From Eretmocerus hayati (Eukaryota; Arthropoda; Insecta; Hymenoptera; Aphelinidae): a stretch of DNA of 64,000 nucleotides. Below the pieces are notes generated by a model. The model did not search any database. It was not told the origin of the DNA and saw only the letters and a list, made by a program, of their open reading frames with translations. A program made the translations under genes and the position numbers. The DNA lies in assembly GCA_029851415.1 (NCBI GenBank), contig CM056743.1, positions 70,214,186 to 70,278,185 on the forward strand, written 5' to 3'. Below are positions 47,071 through 57,225 of this stretch, in pieces (position 1 is the stretch's first letter; each line of letters opens with the position of its first letter).

Positions 47071-48302
47071 TTACATGACTCGGCTAATGCAAGCTAATTT
47101 TAACCAACGGATTTGTTGATTAAGTGACATAGATCGATATTGGATTACTCCAATTCGATCTATGTACCTTCAAGGCACCTCGCAATTCGAGTGTCGCAAC
47201 TTGAAGGATTCTGATGGAATTTCAAATACATGAAAAATGAGATGAGAAACGAAAAATTTTGATTCTACGCTAGATGTTGGTGCGTTTCGTCTTTCCTCTC
47301 CGGATCAGACTCTTCAGGGGGGCTGAAGAGATCCGAGTAGAGGTTGGCCCCCGACGTCACCTCGCCAAAGTGGCTTGATGGTCATGATTTTGATCGGGCT
47401 TATATGTTACACGAGGGCTTTTGCAGCCACTCGCGAGAAAGGTTTTCATCTTGGTTGTGTATTCGCCGACAACCGGTGACAATTAGAATGAATTTTTGTC
47501 TCGATCGATATGAACGATCGAGACTTTATCGCTCGCGGGAATTTCAAATCATATTATTACATGACTCGGCTAATGCAAGCTGATTTTAACCAACGGATTT
47601 GTTGATTAAGTGACATAGATCGATATTGGATTACTCCAATTGGATCTATGTACCTTCAAGGCACCTCGCAATTCGAGTGTCGCAACTTGAAGGATTTTGA
47701 TGGAATTTCAAATACATGAAAAATGAGATGAGAAACGAAAAATTTTGATTCTACGCTAGATGTTGGTGCGTTTCGTCTTTCCTCTCCGGATCAGACTCTT
47801 CACGGGGGCTGAAGAGCTCCGAGTAGAGGTTGGCTCCCGACGTCACCTAGCCAAAGTGGCTTGATGGTCATGATTTTGATCGGGCTTATATGTTACACGA
47901 GGGCTTTTGCAGCCACTCGCGAGAAAGGTTTTCATCTCGGTTGTGTATTCGCCGACAACCGGTGACAATTAGAATGAATTTTTGTCTCGATCGATATGAA
48001 CGATCGAGACTCTATCGCTCGCGGGAATTTCAAATCATATTATTACATGACTCGGCTAATGCAAGCTAATTTTAACCAACGGATTTGTTGATTAAGTGAC
48101 ATAGATCGATATTGGATTACTCCAATTCGATCTATGTACCTTCAAGGCACCTCGGATTTGAGTGTCGCAACTTGAAGGATTTTGATGGAATTTCAAATAC
48201 ATGAAAAATGAGATGAGAAACGAAAAATCTTGATTCTACGCTAGATGTTGGTGCGTTTCGTCTTTCCTCTCCGGATCAGACTCTTCAGGGGGGCTGAAGA
48301 GT
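47071..48302. repeat. 486-bp tandem repeat, about 2.5 units
   Basis: TTACATGACTCGGCTAATGC starts units at 47071, 47557 and 48043, giving a period of 486 bp with few differences. The third unit stops after TCAGGGGGGCTGAAGAG (about 48,302). Each unit contains a short inverted motif around AGATCGATATTGG / AATTCGATCTATG. Confidence 0.92.
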
Positions 48303-48575
48303 CTGAATCGAAATTTTTCGTTTCTCATCTCATTTTTCATGTATTTGAAATTCCATCAAAATCCTTCAAGTTGCGACACTCGAATTGCGAGGCGCCTTGA
48401 AGGTACATAGATCGAATTGGAGTAATCCAATATCGATCTATGTCACTTAATCAACAAATCCGTTGGTTAAAATTAGCTTGCATTAGCCGAGTCATGTAAT
48501 AATATGATTTGAAATTCCCGCGAGCGATAAAGTCTCGATCGTTCATATCGATCGAGACAAAAATTCATTCTAATA
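48303..48575. repeat. Inverted copy of the 486-bp unit
   Basis: From 48,303 the sequence runs back through the unit in reverse complement (TTTTTCGTTTCTCATCTC, GACATAG-type complement, CATTAGCCGAGTCATGTAA) and continues into the end of the preceding unit (GAGCGATAAAGTCTCGATC). The turn point is a tight fold around CTCTTCAGGGGGGCTGAAGAG. Confidence 0.9.
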
Positions 48576-48637
48576 GTGGTTCGCATTGTTTTGAAGTTTC
48601 TCACGGAATATACTCATATTAAAGGAGTAGATAAACA

Positions 48638-49126
48638 ATGCTGATTCAGCAACATGAGGGCGAGGGGGGAGGGAGGGGAGGGAAGGCCGGGGGGAAGCGC
48701 GGCTCCGCTAACCTACCGACCGGCGCCCCGCCGCTCCCGCCTCGCCCGTTGCTGAATCGGCTTGCAGTCATCCACTATTCGACTACAGCTGCCCGCTCGC
48801 CTTACCCTCGTTGTACTTTTATAGCAATCATACCTGTTATTTTGCTCGTATTTCTCCGTCACTCTTCCGACCATCGGGAGATCGCCGACGCTCGTGATAA
48901 GGGGGGGGCGCAAACACCATCACTACACCGGAGGATGCGCCTCGTACACGCAGCACGGATACAGTACACCACGATCACTACAGCATGGACATCGTACGCA
49001 TGGTGTTGTGGATACAACGTAACACCATCATCACTGCACTATTACACGGAATACTTTTCACTCGATGCTCATTGTCTCGTGCGCGATACTGGCGGGAAGA
49101 TCGAGATGCGACGCAGCATGGGTTAG
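48638..49126 (+). CDS. Unrecognised ORF in GC-rich segment
   Basis: 162 codons from ATG. The first third is a low-complexity Gly/Arg/Pro stretch created by G- and C-runs; residues about 63-74 are hydrophobic (FIAIIPVILLVF). No known domain. The GC-rich start contrasts with its flanks. I doubt that it is a gene. Confidence 0.15.
   Translation: MLIQQHEGEGGGRGGKAGGKRGSANLPTGAPPLPPRPLLNRLAVIHYSTTAARSPYPRCTFIAIIPVILLVFLRHSSDHREIADARDKGGAQTPSLHRRMRLVHAARIQYTTITTAWTSYAWCCGYNVTPSSLHYYTEYFSLDAHCLVRDTGGKIEMRRSMG
48657..48698 (+). other. G-run cluster with G-quadruplex potential
   Basis: At least five runs of three or more G within about 40 bp (GAGGGCGAGGGGGGAGGG, then GGAGGGGAGGG). It is the only such cluster noticed in the window. 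Confidence 0.6.
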
Positions 49127-49450
49127 CGATACGCTCACGCACAATTTTTCCGATTCTTTTTCAGCGCCTCATACGGTCGAGGTGTACTAAGGCCGCCGCA
49201 CCCATGTGCGCGCGACAATGACCAGGTGGATGCATCGACGTACCTCGCACGGAGTATGACTCGAGCTTGCGGCACTGTACGCATGATTTATCCGATGTTA
49301 CTGATGCAGCAGCGACTACGTGAGTCTGCAACGATGTGCGCATTAACCGTGCATGTCGTGATGATCCGTAGTTTTAATGCGCATATGAGCGCGTTGGCTC
49401 TATTTCTATTCGGCAAGCGCTGCTCTCTAGGCCTTCTCATCGTTTCTCTT

Positions 49451-49905
49451 TATTCTCACTCGAGGCTGATGGAAATTTCGACGCACTTTCAACTCACCTT
49501 CGCGGCAGCGCACCTTCTTTTTTTTAGGAAACTGCGTTTTCCAGAGGAAATTCGATCAGTTCCGCTCTCATCCAGCGCATCGACGCACTCCTTTTTTGGA
49601 TGCGACGAACTTGTTGACGTTCCAATCTATTTTTTTTCTATCATTTTCCCCCGTTCCTCGGACTTTACATGGTATGGATGGTGCGCGATCATCCTTTCTA
49701 TCTATTCTCACTCGAGGCTGATGGAAATTTCGACGCACTTTCAACTCACCTTCGCGGCAGCGCACCTTCTTTTTTTTAGGAAACTGCGTTTTCCAGAGAA
49801 AATTCGATTAGTTCTGCTCTCATCCAGCGCATCGACGCACTCCTTCTTTGGATGCGACAAACTTGTTGACGTTCCAATCTATTTTTTTCCATCATAGTCC
49901 CCCGT
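49451..49905. repeat. 252-bp tandem duplication
   Basis: TATTCTCACTCGAGGCTGATGG begins at 49451 and again at 49703. The copies differ at a few sites. The period is a multiple of three, so the surrounding open frame (49226-49897, 223 codons) survives; its repeated 84-residue block (HSRLMEISTHFQLTFAAAHL) has no motif I recognise. Confidence 0.9.
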
Positions 49906-49957
49906 TCCTCGGACTTTATATGGTATCGATGGTGCGCGAGATTCATGTTGTTACGGG

Positions 49958-49994
49958 GATAAATACCCCTCGATGACCGGTGCGCGGCGCAGTC
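49958..49994 (+). promoter_or_regulatory. Candidate core promoter (TATA-like plus Inr)
   Basis: GGATAAATACC at about 49957-49967 is followed about 30 bp later by GCAGTCT (49989-49995), close to the arthropod initiator TCAGT. About 160 bp further on, CAAGTAAGTT (50153-50162) is a near-ideal 5' splice donor. Together they would make a short untranslated first exon. No downstream coding exon could be identified. Confidence 0.4.
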
Positions 49995-50240
49995 TGTATT
50001 CTCTCTTGAATCAGTGTGTATACATTTTCTATCGTATTCATATATTGAACATCACTAAAGCTGTGGCATCTGATTGAGATACTTTGTTTCAATAATCATC
50101 ACCTTGTTCGAATAATTATTTCTGCATACTTCAATTCAACGGCATCGTGCAAGTAAGTTAAATTCTTTTTTGATCAATCGTAGCTAGCTCCAGCATTCAT
50201 TGTCTTGATTCTCATTTTTGTGGTTCTCCCGTACCTCATA

Positions 50241-50800
50241 TTTGCGATTGAGGAAAAAATTCTTGATTTCTTTCATTCGAATTTCTCGCGGTGCACGCTT
50301 TTCTCTTTTGAAGATGAGTCATTTGAATGAATTCATAGTGATTCAGAAGGGAAAACTCGTTTTGTTCTTGAATTGAGAATGTGTTAGCACCGCGAGAAGT
50401 TGGAAAAGTGAAAGATAGAAATTCCTTGAACGCTCGAATGGGAATTATTGCGTTTTGGATCACTACAGTCACTCCGCCTGCTAGTTGTTGTTCTACCCTT
50501 CATACTTGCGAAGAAAATTATTTGCGATTGAGGAAAGAATTCTTGATTTCTTTCATTCGAATTCCTCGCGGTGCACGCTTTTCTCTTTTGAAGATGAGTC
50601 ATTTGAATGAATTCATCGTGATTCAGAAGGGAAAACTCGTTTTGTCCTTGAATTGAGAATGTGTTAGCACCGCGAGAAGTTAGAAAAGTGAAAGATAGAA
50701 ATTCCTTGAACGCTCGAATGGGAATTATGGCGTTTTGGACCACTACAGTCACTCCGCCTGCTAGTTGTTGTTCTACCCTTCATACTTGCGAAGAAATTGC
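50241..50800. repeat. 280-bp tandem duplication
   Basis: TTTGCGATTGAGGAAA begins at 50241 and at 50521, and both copies run through CACCGCGAGAAGTT to CATACTTGCGAAGAAA. Differences are few. The second copy ends about 50,800, after which sequence is unique. Confidence 0.92.
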
Positions 50801-51440
50801 ATTTCCCCCCTCACATACGAAGTCCTTGCAGTATGCTCATTTTCAAAAATAGGGATTGATTTTTTTTTCTCTTTCTCTCTTTTCCACCTACCTCCAATTT
50901 TTTCCGCCTCTTGCTACTTTGATCAAAACAGATAGTTCGAGATGAGCTGACCCGTGAAGATTTTCTCAATTGAGGATGATGAAAGATAAGAATGAAGGCA
51001 GCATCTTAAACGATAGTGGGAATGAAAGAGATAAAGATAGAGAGGGGTATACGGATGGATATCACGGTGCGATTTTGAGCGATTGGTCGAGTTCGAGAAG
51101 TCATATGCTCTTTATGAGACTGGAGAGAGGAGCTGGGAAAGAGAATTGGAAATCATCTGTGATGAGAGAGAAGAGAAGAAAAATGCTCATCGAAATAATT
51201 TTTTTTTATATGCGCACCGCGGTGATGCAAGCTCTGCATAGGGTGGTGTTTCGGTAGCTGGTATCACTCTGGAAGAGCTCTATCCAACAAATCGATGTTA
51301 AAGCAACCATCGTATCGTATTTTCTCTTTTCACTTAGTCCTCAATGATGATGAAATTCACTCTTACAATTCGAACGAGACATTCGAATAGTGAGGGGGAA
51401 AAATACTCTCGAACACTCGAATGAGAATTATTACAACTGC

Positions 51441-51444
<4 letters not shown>
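50801..51444. other. Unannotated stretch
   Basis: A purine-rich 95-codon ORF at 50970-51257 is unrecognised. Nothing else is supported. Confidence 0.4.

Positions 51445-51507
<63 letters not shown>
51445..51507. repeat. (GA)n tract near the viral segment
   Basis: About 31 GA units. Unlike the tracts at 1-28 kb, no LINE 3' end abuts it; it may be an empty target. The 51,508-51,971 stretch to its right has no recognised feature. Confidence 0.95.
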
Positions 51508-51509
<2 letters not shown>

Positions 51510-51971
51510 TGCCAAATTATAGGAGGGATGAGAGATGGGGAGAGAGAGAGAGATAGGCTCATATTCCATGATTCACAAGTAATCATACTCTTGTTATTTT
51601 AATGACTCATTCGCCCTTCATTGCACTCTCTTTGAGGAATTTGATACACAAATGTCCACAATTCCTCTGAGAATAGGTCTGATGTTGAGATCTATTGTAC
51701 GATATTTCACATTGCGGGCCCAAATATTGAACTAGCTCACTCGGGGGGCGCAGATTACCGTATGAGTTATAGAATCTCGTTTGATTGCCGTTCTTCGTGT
51801 AGCAGCACCAGTGTGTTCCAGGTGAGCTTTCATCGCATAAGTTGATGATTGCTTTTTCTCGTCATGCTGGTCCTCTCAAATAAGGGAGTTGAGTTCTCAA
51901 AAAGACACCTCGAAAATGTGGTATATCTTTAGCAGCAGCCATCAGTTGCTCACCAGTCGTTTCACCATCCA

Positions 51972-52702
51972 TCATCGTTTTTTTCCTCCTCTCTTCTTCC
52001 GATTTCTCCTTCCCCCACTCGTCTTGGATTTGAGTGATCCACCTCTCTTCTTTTTGTATGGGTTGAGAAACATACCGCGACCTTCGATGGCCTTATTATG
52101 ACGCATCAATTCGTTCAATTTCTTACGATTATCTCTCATTTTACTGATATTTTTGGCAACATTTGCCACGCCACCGGCTACACCGGTCAGAGCTCCAAGA
52201 ACTGAGAGAGCTGGTACAATTGCAGGAAGGAAACCTCTTCGCTTAGCAATCAATAACTCTCTCATGTCTTGAAGACTGCGTTTACGAATTTTCTTCGTTG
52301 CCTTCCTCTTTTTCTTATTCTTGCCTCTTGTCGATGATAGTCCCATACCAAATTTTTGCTTCGCCTTCATTGCCTTGGCAACCCCGAATGCAGCAATTTT
52401 TTCTCCAAAAGATGCGTCTATGGCTCTCGCGCGTTCTTCGGCTGCTCTCTGTAATACGCTATCTGCTACGTGGCGTTGTTTCAAGTCCTTAAATTTACTG
52501 TAGAATATATCGTGATCCTTGCAAGCTTCGTCAAAAATGTTGACCGGCTGATCTCCCCGAAGTAGTCTCTTTTCCAATTTCGTACCTGGTCCGCAAAGTT
52601 ATAACCAGGTATGTGAAGCTCGAAGGGGAGACTATTTATGAGTCTATTTACAACACCTCCACCTCTAGCCTGACGTGCGTGGAAAAGACGATGTGGACCC
52701 AT
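51972..52702 (-). pseudogene. PLA2-domain minor virion protein, frameshifted
   Basis: Parvovirus-like phospholipase A2 domains in such virion proteins are thought to help particles leave endosomes. Here the N-terminal part (LPFELHIPGYNF, about 52,610-52,645) and the calcium-loop/active-site part (CKDHD with the catalytic His-Asp pair, about 52,509-52,523) lie in different frames; one base appears lost within 52,591-52,600. Downstream, the protein has a hydrophobic helix (residues about 115-143 of the lower frame, AIVPALSVLGALTGVAGGVA) and a Lys/Arg/Gly-rich C-terminus ending at 51972, as in adenovirus pVI/pX-like proteins. The lower frame of 201 codons is otherwise open. Confidence 0.8.
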
Positions 52703-52785
52703 TGACCGTCCTCGCGATACTGGGTGTTAAACATGAATAGATTCTCGTTATATGCAGTGCGTATGATGACAGAGTGGAGAAAATC

Positions 52786-53982
52786 TCAAGTTTTAGTGAA
52801 CCTTCTCTCGAGTTTTTTCATCTTCTCAATTTTTGCTTGATCGGTGCTTTCCAGAGTATTTTTCTTGTGCTCTTCGCGAGTGTTTTGCAGAAGAGAATCC
52901 AACATATGTCTCATATTCTTCAGTTCCTCTGCTAGATTGCTTAATTCAATGCTGAACTCTCCATCTTTGACCTCCAAGTCCATTCGTCCTTTACTACCCT
53001 CTACTCTGATATCCATAGTTCGTTCCATCAATTCATCCAGGAAAGCTCATACATCTTGATGCGTAGCTTCAAGAGCAAGCACCTCGTTATCGAACCGATT
53101 GGTGAAGCTTGTCAACTTTTCATCAAATTTAGCCATTTGAATTGTCGAAGTCATCACGCTGGAATCCAGTTCTTTTTCGAGACGGACTTTGGTGTTGAAT
53201 AATTCTCCCTTATTTGATTCGATCCCCACTTCTAGGGCTCGATAACGGTGATCAAAATTTTCCTTCATCTTATTCAATTCATCGAGTCTCATGTTGATAG
53301 AATTGAAAGTCATCATCGAATCATTATTGTGTTCTTCCAAAAGTTTCGCTAGATTGGAGAACGTTTCTCTCATGATGATATAATTGACCTCTAATCTATC
53401 GAGTTTGTCTGCATTGAGCTCCAAATTTTCTTGCTTCTGCTCAATCTTCTTCTCTAAGTCTTGCAGCAGAGCGACACGTTGATTCACGGCACCATACAAA
53501 GACTGGAAATCTCTCTTGAATCGATACATGTTTTCGTTCATCAGTGTAGAACGAGCTTCGGATATCTGTATTTCTGACAGGATGAAGGATTCGATGTTAC
53601 TCATCGAAATGGAAAGGATCTCACCTATCTTTCCAATCAATTTCAAATCTCGTTCATCAAGATTTTCCAAAAATTCGTAAGCAATACCTTTCTCCATCTG
53701 ATCTTTCAGAGGTAGAGAGAGAGACTCTTCCGATTTACTTTTGAGAAAGGCTGCCGTCACCAGCGCTTGAATGAGAGCTTTGGTTCTTGTGATCAGACTC
53801 TTTTCTTCTTTCACATTACCATGCACTTGTTCTTTGGATTCATCCTGCGTGATTTTTTCCAACGTAGTTCTTCGACTCCTCGGAGATTGCTCTCGAGGAT
53901 TAGAATGTGAATCTGGAATTTCAGGATTCTCAGACGAATCCACAGATACAGTAGAAACGTCACTCGTTGTTGATCCGTTCAT
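52786..53982 (-). pseudogene. Long coiled-coil (fibre-like) protein with in-frame stop
   Basis: The first ATG of the frame is at 53980-53982 (MNGSTTSDVSTV). The N-terminal 60 residues are Ser/Pro-rich and polar; a helix-rich middle follows, then long heptad-rich segments (LQDLEKKIEQKQENLELNAD and beyond). A TGA at 53047-53049 ends the frame after 311 codons, but the same frame continues open and still heptad-like to 52786 (LAEELKNMRHMLDSLL). One substitution thus truncates it. Polinton-like and adintovirus genomes often carry such a coiled-coil, possibly fibre-like gene at this place; that role is inference. Confidence 0.7.
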
Positions 53983-54058
53983 CTTGTATTCGAGAGAGAG
54001 CAAAATTTCCCGGGGACACTTGAATAGGTGATGACAGAATGAATTCTGACACTACAAT

Positions 54059-54103
54059 GAGAGAGGGCCTGTTGCACACTCGATATTTATACTATATATC
54101 CCC
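54059..54103 (-). promoter_or_regulatory. Candidate promoter of the coiled-coil gene
   Basis: On the - strand GATATATAGTATAAATA (about 54,088-54,104) is followed about 30 bp on by CTCATTG (about 54,059-54,065), a possible initiator. The ATG is about 80 bp further. No other TATA stands out between 53,983 and 54,188. Confidence 0.35.
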
Positions 54104-54188
54104 CCTCTACCAGCTCCTCCACAATCTCTACTACTTCATTCTCCAATCCGGTGTTACCTGCCTCGATTGATCTGAGCAATAAGTCAAG

Positions 54189-55424
54189 TCAAGAGACCAA
54201 TTCATTGGGATCATCCCAATACACATAGTTGATAGAATTACCGCTATGAAGAGTCATCGACTGATCTTTCCTGCCTTCGGGAGTCGTGAGATTTTCCAAG
54301 AGGTTGGAATGACCCTGTCCTCGAGTTTGAGAGGCATTCTTCGATGTTCCGGACTGGTGAGATAACGGGTTTATTATTTTCTTGTATTTCTCACCCTGAT
54401 TACTCTTGATTTTTCCTGATCCGTCGTATGGAGATTTATGTGCAGATGTCGAGATCAAAATCTGTTTATATCTAGCAAGATCTACCTCATTGAAGTGTTT
54501 GGGGTGTTTCTTGAAAATCAATTCAAATATTCCTGGGGTTCCTTGAATCTTGAAATTCCTTCCCACCCACAAATCATCCGACCCTGCTATGAAGTCGAGG
54601 ACTTTGTTACCCAACATGAGTTGACCTTCATCGTTGAAATAAGGACCATAAGTCAAATCGTTATCATTACTGTTTTCGAAATAGGTCCTTAGATACTCTC
54701 GGGAAACTGGTCCAAGATCTAACGAGAGATAGTTTTGAAATGTGTTTGGAGGGATGGTAGCCTTGTCCTGTGGATTTACACCAATAGCACCAATAGCACC
54801 TCCATCATTATCATCATCTTCCATCTCAATGTCAATACTCATCAATGAGTCTGATTGAGGACGGGAAGGAGGAGGAGGAGAAGGAGGAGGAGGGGGAGGT
54901 AGTGGAGTCATTTCAGCGTTATCATCTCGTGCTCTCTTCACCGGGTCCATCAATCTCCGCGGAGATCCAATGAGGGATGTGTCAAAAATTTCCCTCTTCG
55001 AATTCTTCTTCTTCGAATAGGGATCGAATCGAATCGATTTGTCCTTCTTCGTGCGAGCCAAAGAAATATCACGAGCTTCGTATGACTCATCATCTTCCAT
55101 GGATTCAAATGGGACTTCAATCTTTGGCTCCTTTTTCGTTGTGATGTCGCTCGCTATTTTGTGCAATGGTTGCACAACGGATTGCAATGATTCCACGTTT
55201 GCCAGATCTCTATCGATCTTGGCAATTTTCAAAGCTCGATGTTTTCTTCGGATTATGTCACTGGGTCTTTCTATTCCACGTTTGATCAGATCTTCCTTTC
55301 CACTCTTACGAGTCGCGTTCGCCTTCACTTTCCGTTTCCGCTTTCCACTCTTGGATCTTACACTCCCCCTCACAGCCTTCACTTTCTTCTTACTAAGAAT
55401 CGTGCTCTTCCTCCGTCCGGCCAT
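54189..55424 (-). CDS. DUF8207-type basic Polinton-like protein
   Basis: 411 codons, ATG in a good context (CACCATGG), intact. Residues 1-65 are Lys/Arg-rich and would bind nucleic acid or target the nucleus. Residues 174-189 are a Pro-rich run, and 198-208 are acidic (EIEMEDDDNDGG in part). Residues about 236-354 form the conserved block I associate with DUF8207 proteins of insect Polinton-like elements: TYGPYFNDEGQLMLGNK, GTPGIFELIFKKHP, YKQILISTSAH, GEKYKKIINPL. Function is unknown; a virion core or DNA-associated role is a guess from the basic N-terminus and neighbours. The family name is from memory of the motif pattern. Confidence 0.75.
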   Translation of the reverse strand: MAGRRKSTILSKKKVKAVRGSVRSKSGKRKRKVKANATRKSGKEDLIKRGIERPSDIIRRKHRALKIAKIDRDLANVESLQSVVQPLHKIASDITTKKEPKIEVPFESMEDDESYEARDISLARTKKDKSIRFDPYSKKKNSKREIFDTSLIGSPRRLMDPVKRARDDNAEMTPLPPPPPPSPPPPSRPQSDSLMSIDIEMEDDDNDGGAIGAIGVNPQDKATIPPNTFQNYLSLDLGPVSREYLRTYFENSNDNDLTYGPYFNDEGQLMLGNKVLDFIAGSDDLWVGRNFKIQGTPGIFELIFKKHPKHFNEVDLARYKQILISTSAHKSPYDGSGKIKSNQGEKYKKIINPLSHQSGTSKNASQTRGQGHSNLLENLTTPEGRKDQSMTLHSGNSINYVYWDDPNELVS

Positions 55425-55568
55425 GGTGAGGGATTATCCCAAACTAAGCACTTCAGCGCCACATATGAGCGTTAAATTCCTTTTGTGTTGCTGTCAACGG
55501 AGTGAACTCGTGTTGAGATCTCAATTGTCGAGTTGGATGTAATGGTTGAAACCCTTCCTATATCGTCC

Positions 55569-56228
55569 TCAATTGAAAGCGCTGTCTTTGTCAACTACAA
55601 GAAAACCGTATTTTTCGCGCCAACACTGTAAGCAAATTTCTTTAAACTGCTCGAATGTCATATCATTATTGACATGGTTATGGTAAATGTGTCTAAGATT
55701 AGCGTCATCTTGCTCGAATATGATGATCAAATTCGCATTGTCTCTAATGAGATGTTGAGGGATCCGAGCATATGATTGACAAAGATAGGAACAATCAACA
55801 TTGAAGGGACGCCCCAGTGAATAATACGAGGCTATGATATTCTGCCTGCAGCATGCCACGTCATCGAATATGAAGACTGAATTCGAGCGAACCTGTTCTG
55901 GTTCGAGAATCTCGCTATAATTTGAAAATGTGTGATACTCGATGCCATCTTTCTCAAGCCTCTTCATTATTTTCTCGAGAAATTGATATTTAGGTCGTTG
56001 GAGCGATTTCGAGTATACATATAGATTATCGAATATTAGTCCATGAGGGCTGATAATGAGGTTCAAAACTACATTACTCTTCCCACAGTTCGAGGGTCCA
56101 ACGACCAACGAGCGGATAGTATTTGGGAGATTTCCACCATGCCGCCGACATTTGCGTTTCTCCCCCTCTCCTAAATATTTATCCAAATCTACCACACGTA
56201 TACCCTTATTTTGCGTCACAACCTTCAT
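55569..56228 (-). CDS. FtsK/HerA-type DNA-packaging ATPase
   Basis: 219 codons, ATG start, no lesion. It would power genome translocation into the capsid. Residues 42-52 (VVGPSNCGKSN) are the Walker A loop with Lys50; residues 118-123 (VFIFDD) are the Walker B strand with Asp122-Asp123. The downstream QSYARIPQHLIRDNANLII segment matches the sensor region of A32-like packaging ATPases, where a conserved Gln is expected. Length fits the short insect Polinton ATPases, and the C-terminus (YGFLVVDKDSAFN) stops perhaps 10-15 residues early. It is divergent from the penton gene, 176 bp away. Confidence 0.88.
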   Translation of the reverse strand: MKVVTQNKGIRVVDLDKYLGEGEKRKCRRHGGNLPNTIRSLVVGPSNCGKSNVVLNLIISPHGLIFDNLYVYSKSLQRPKYQFLEKIMKRLEKDGIEYHTFSNYSEILEPEQVRSNSVFIFDDVACCRQNIIASYYSLGRPFNVDCSYLCQSYARIPQHLIRDNANLIIIFEQDDANLRHIYHNHVNNDMTFEQFKEICLQCWREKYGFLVVDKDSAFN

Positions 56229-56404
56229 GCTGCTGACACCGAAACGACTGATCTATTTTCAATAAAAGAGGTTAATATATTACACTCGAGCATCAGTCAT
56301 GTCTCTGACTTTCTCACTAACGGGTGACTCTTCTGTCCTGGAGTCTACTTTCTTTCCTCCAATAGATTTATCATCTGAAAAAAAACGGAAATTTCGAGAT
56401 TGGA

Positions 56405-57019
56405 TTGATTGGATTCTACAGTTACAACTCTATTCCAAATATCTCCCCGCCAGTTAATAAGTCCCATCACGGAAAGAATAATTCCATCGAGATACCAACG
56501 GGATCTTATGAGCTGTCGGATCTGGAGGAGTATTTGGTGAAGGGAATGAAACGCGTAGAGAAACTGCAAACGGATGAGAAATCCCCACCTCTCAAGTTAC
56601 ACGGTAATCTCAATACTTTGAAGTGTGAATTGTTCTGCGACTATATTGTAGATTTCACGCAACCAGATAGCATAGACCCTATCCTGGGTTTTCGAGAGAA
56701 GAAAATCTATACGTCAAAATTTTGGCATCAGTCGTCGCATCCGGTGAATATCATTCAGATCAACGTGATCAGGGTGGAGTGCGACATCGTATCGGGCGCG
56801 TACATCGACGGCCTTCAGAGTCACACCATTTACGAGTTCTTTCCAAACGTCCCATCTGGATTCAAGATCAGCATCGTACCATCTCACGCAATTTATCTGC
56901 CCGTTAACGCAAGATCGATTGATCACTTAACCGTCAAAATTTGTGATCAAAACGGTGATCTCGTGAACTTTCGCGGAGAAACCATTACTCTTCGTCTACA
57001 TCTGAGACAGGAGGAATGA
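56405..57019 (+). pseudogene. Penton-like minor capsid protein, start codon lost
   Basis: About 204 codons open to TGA at 57017-57019. The protein (IGFYSYNSIPNISPPVNK at the N-terminus; INVIRVECDIVSGAYIDG; HTIYEFFPNVPSGFKI; RSIDHLTVKICDQNGDLVNF; FRGETITLRLHL) is the single jelly-roll penton-type protein found next to the MCP in insect Polinton-like elements. The codon where family members start is TTG (56405-56407), and no in-frame ATG lies upstream before TAG at 56363-56365, so the initiator appears mutated. Otherwise it is intact. It overlaps the next ORF by ATGA. Confidence 0.8.
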
Positions 57020-57225
57020 TCATATATAGTCTGGAGCAGCTGCATTCGGGGCACACTGTCGCACAAGACGGCATCGAGTTAACAGAGAATCCCGTAGCCC
57101 CTGAGCGGAAACCACTCACACTGCTGAACGTTCGATTTCTCCGGATTCAAAGTGCGCAGAAATGGCTCAAATTCAAGATTCTCTTACCGTGCTCAGTGAG
57201 CCCATCAGGGACGAGAGAATCGTGA
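57016..57225 (+). CDS. Small ORF between penton and capsid genes
   Basis: 69 codons. Its ATG overlaps the penton stop (ATGA at 57016-57019), and it overlaps the capsid start by 64 bp in another frame. The N-terminal 35 residues (MIIYSLEQLHSGHTVAQDGI, then ELTENPVAPERKPLTLLN) look like a small conserved protein I recall before the capsid gene in related elements; the part after about residue 45 looks frame-shifted. The overlap suggests coupled translation in the virus. Function unknown. Confidence 0.45.
   Translation: MIIYSLEQLHSGHTVAQDGIELTENPVAPERKPLTLLNVRFLRIQSAQKWLKFKILLPCSVSPSGTRES

Noticed and set aside
48638..49126. Gly/Arg-rich protein gene
   Set aside because: The low-complexity start is produced by G-runs, and the remainder shows no domain; kept only as a very low-confidence ORF.
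49226..49897. 223-codon repeat-containing ORF as a host gene
   Set aside because: It exists because the 252-bp duplication is a multiple of three; there is no known motif, and the reading direction is not supported by signals.
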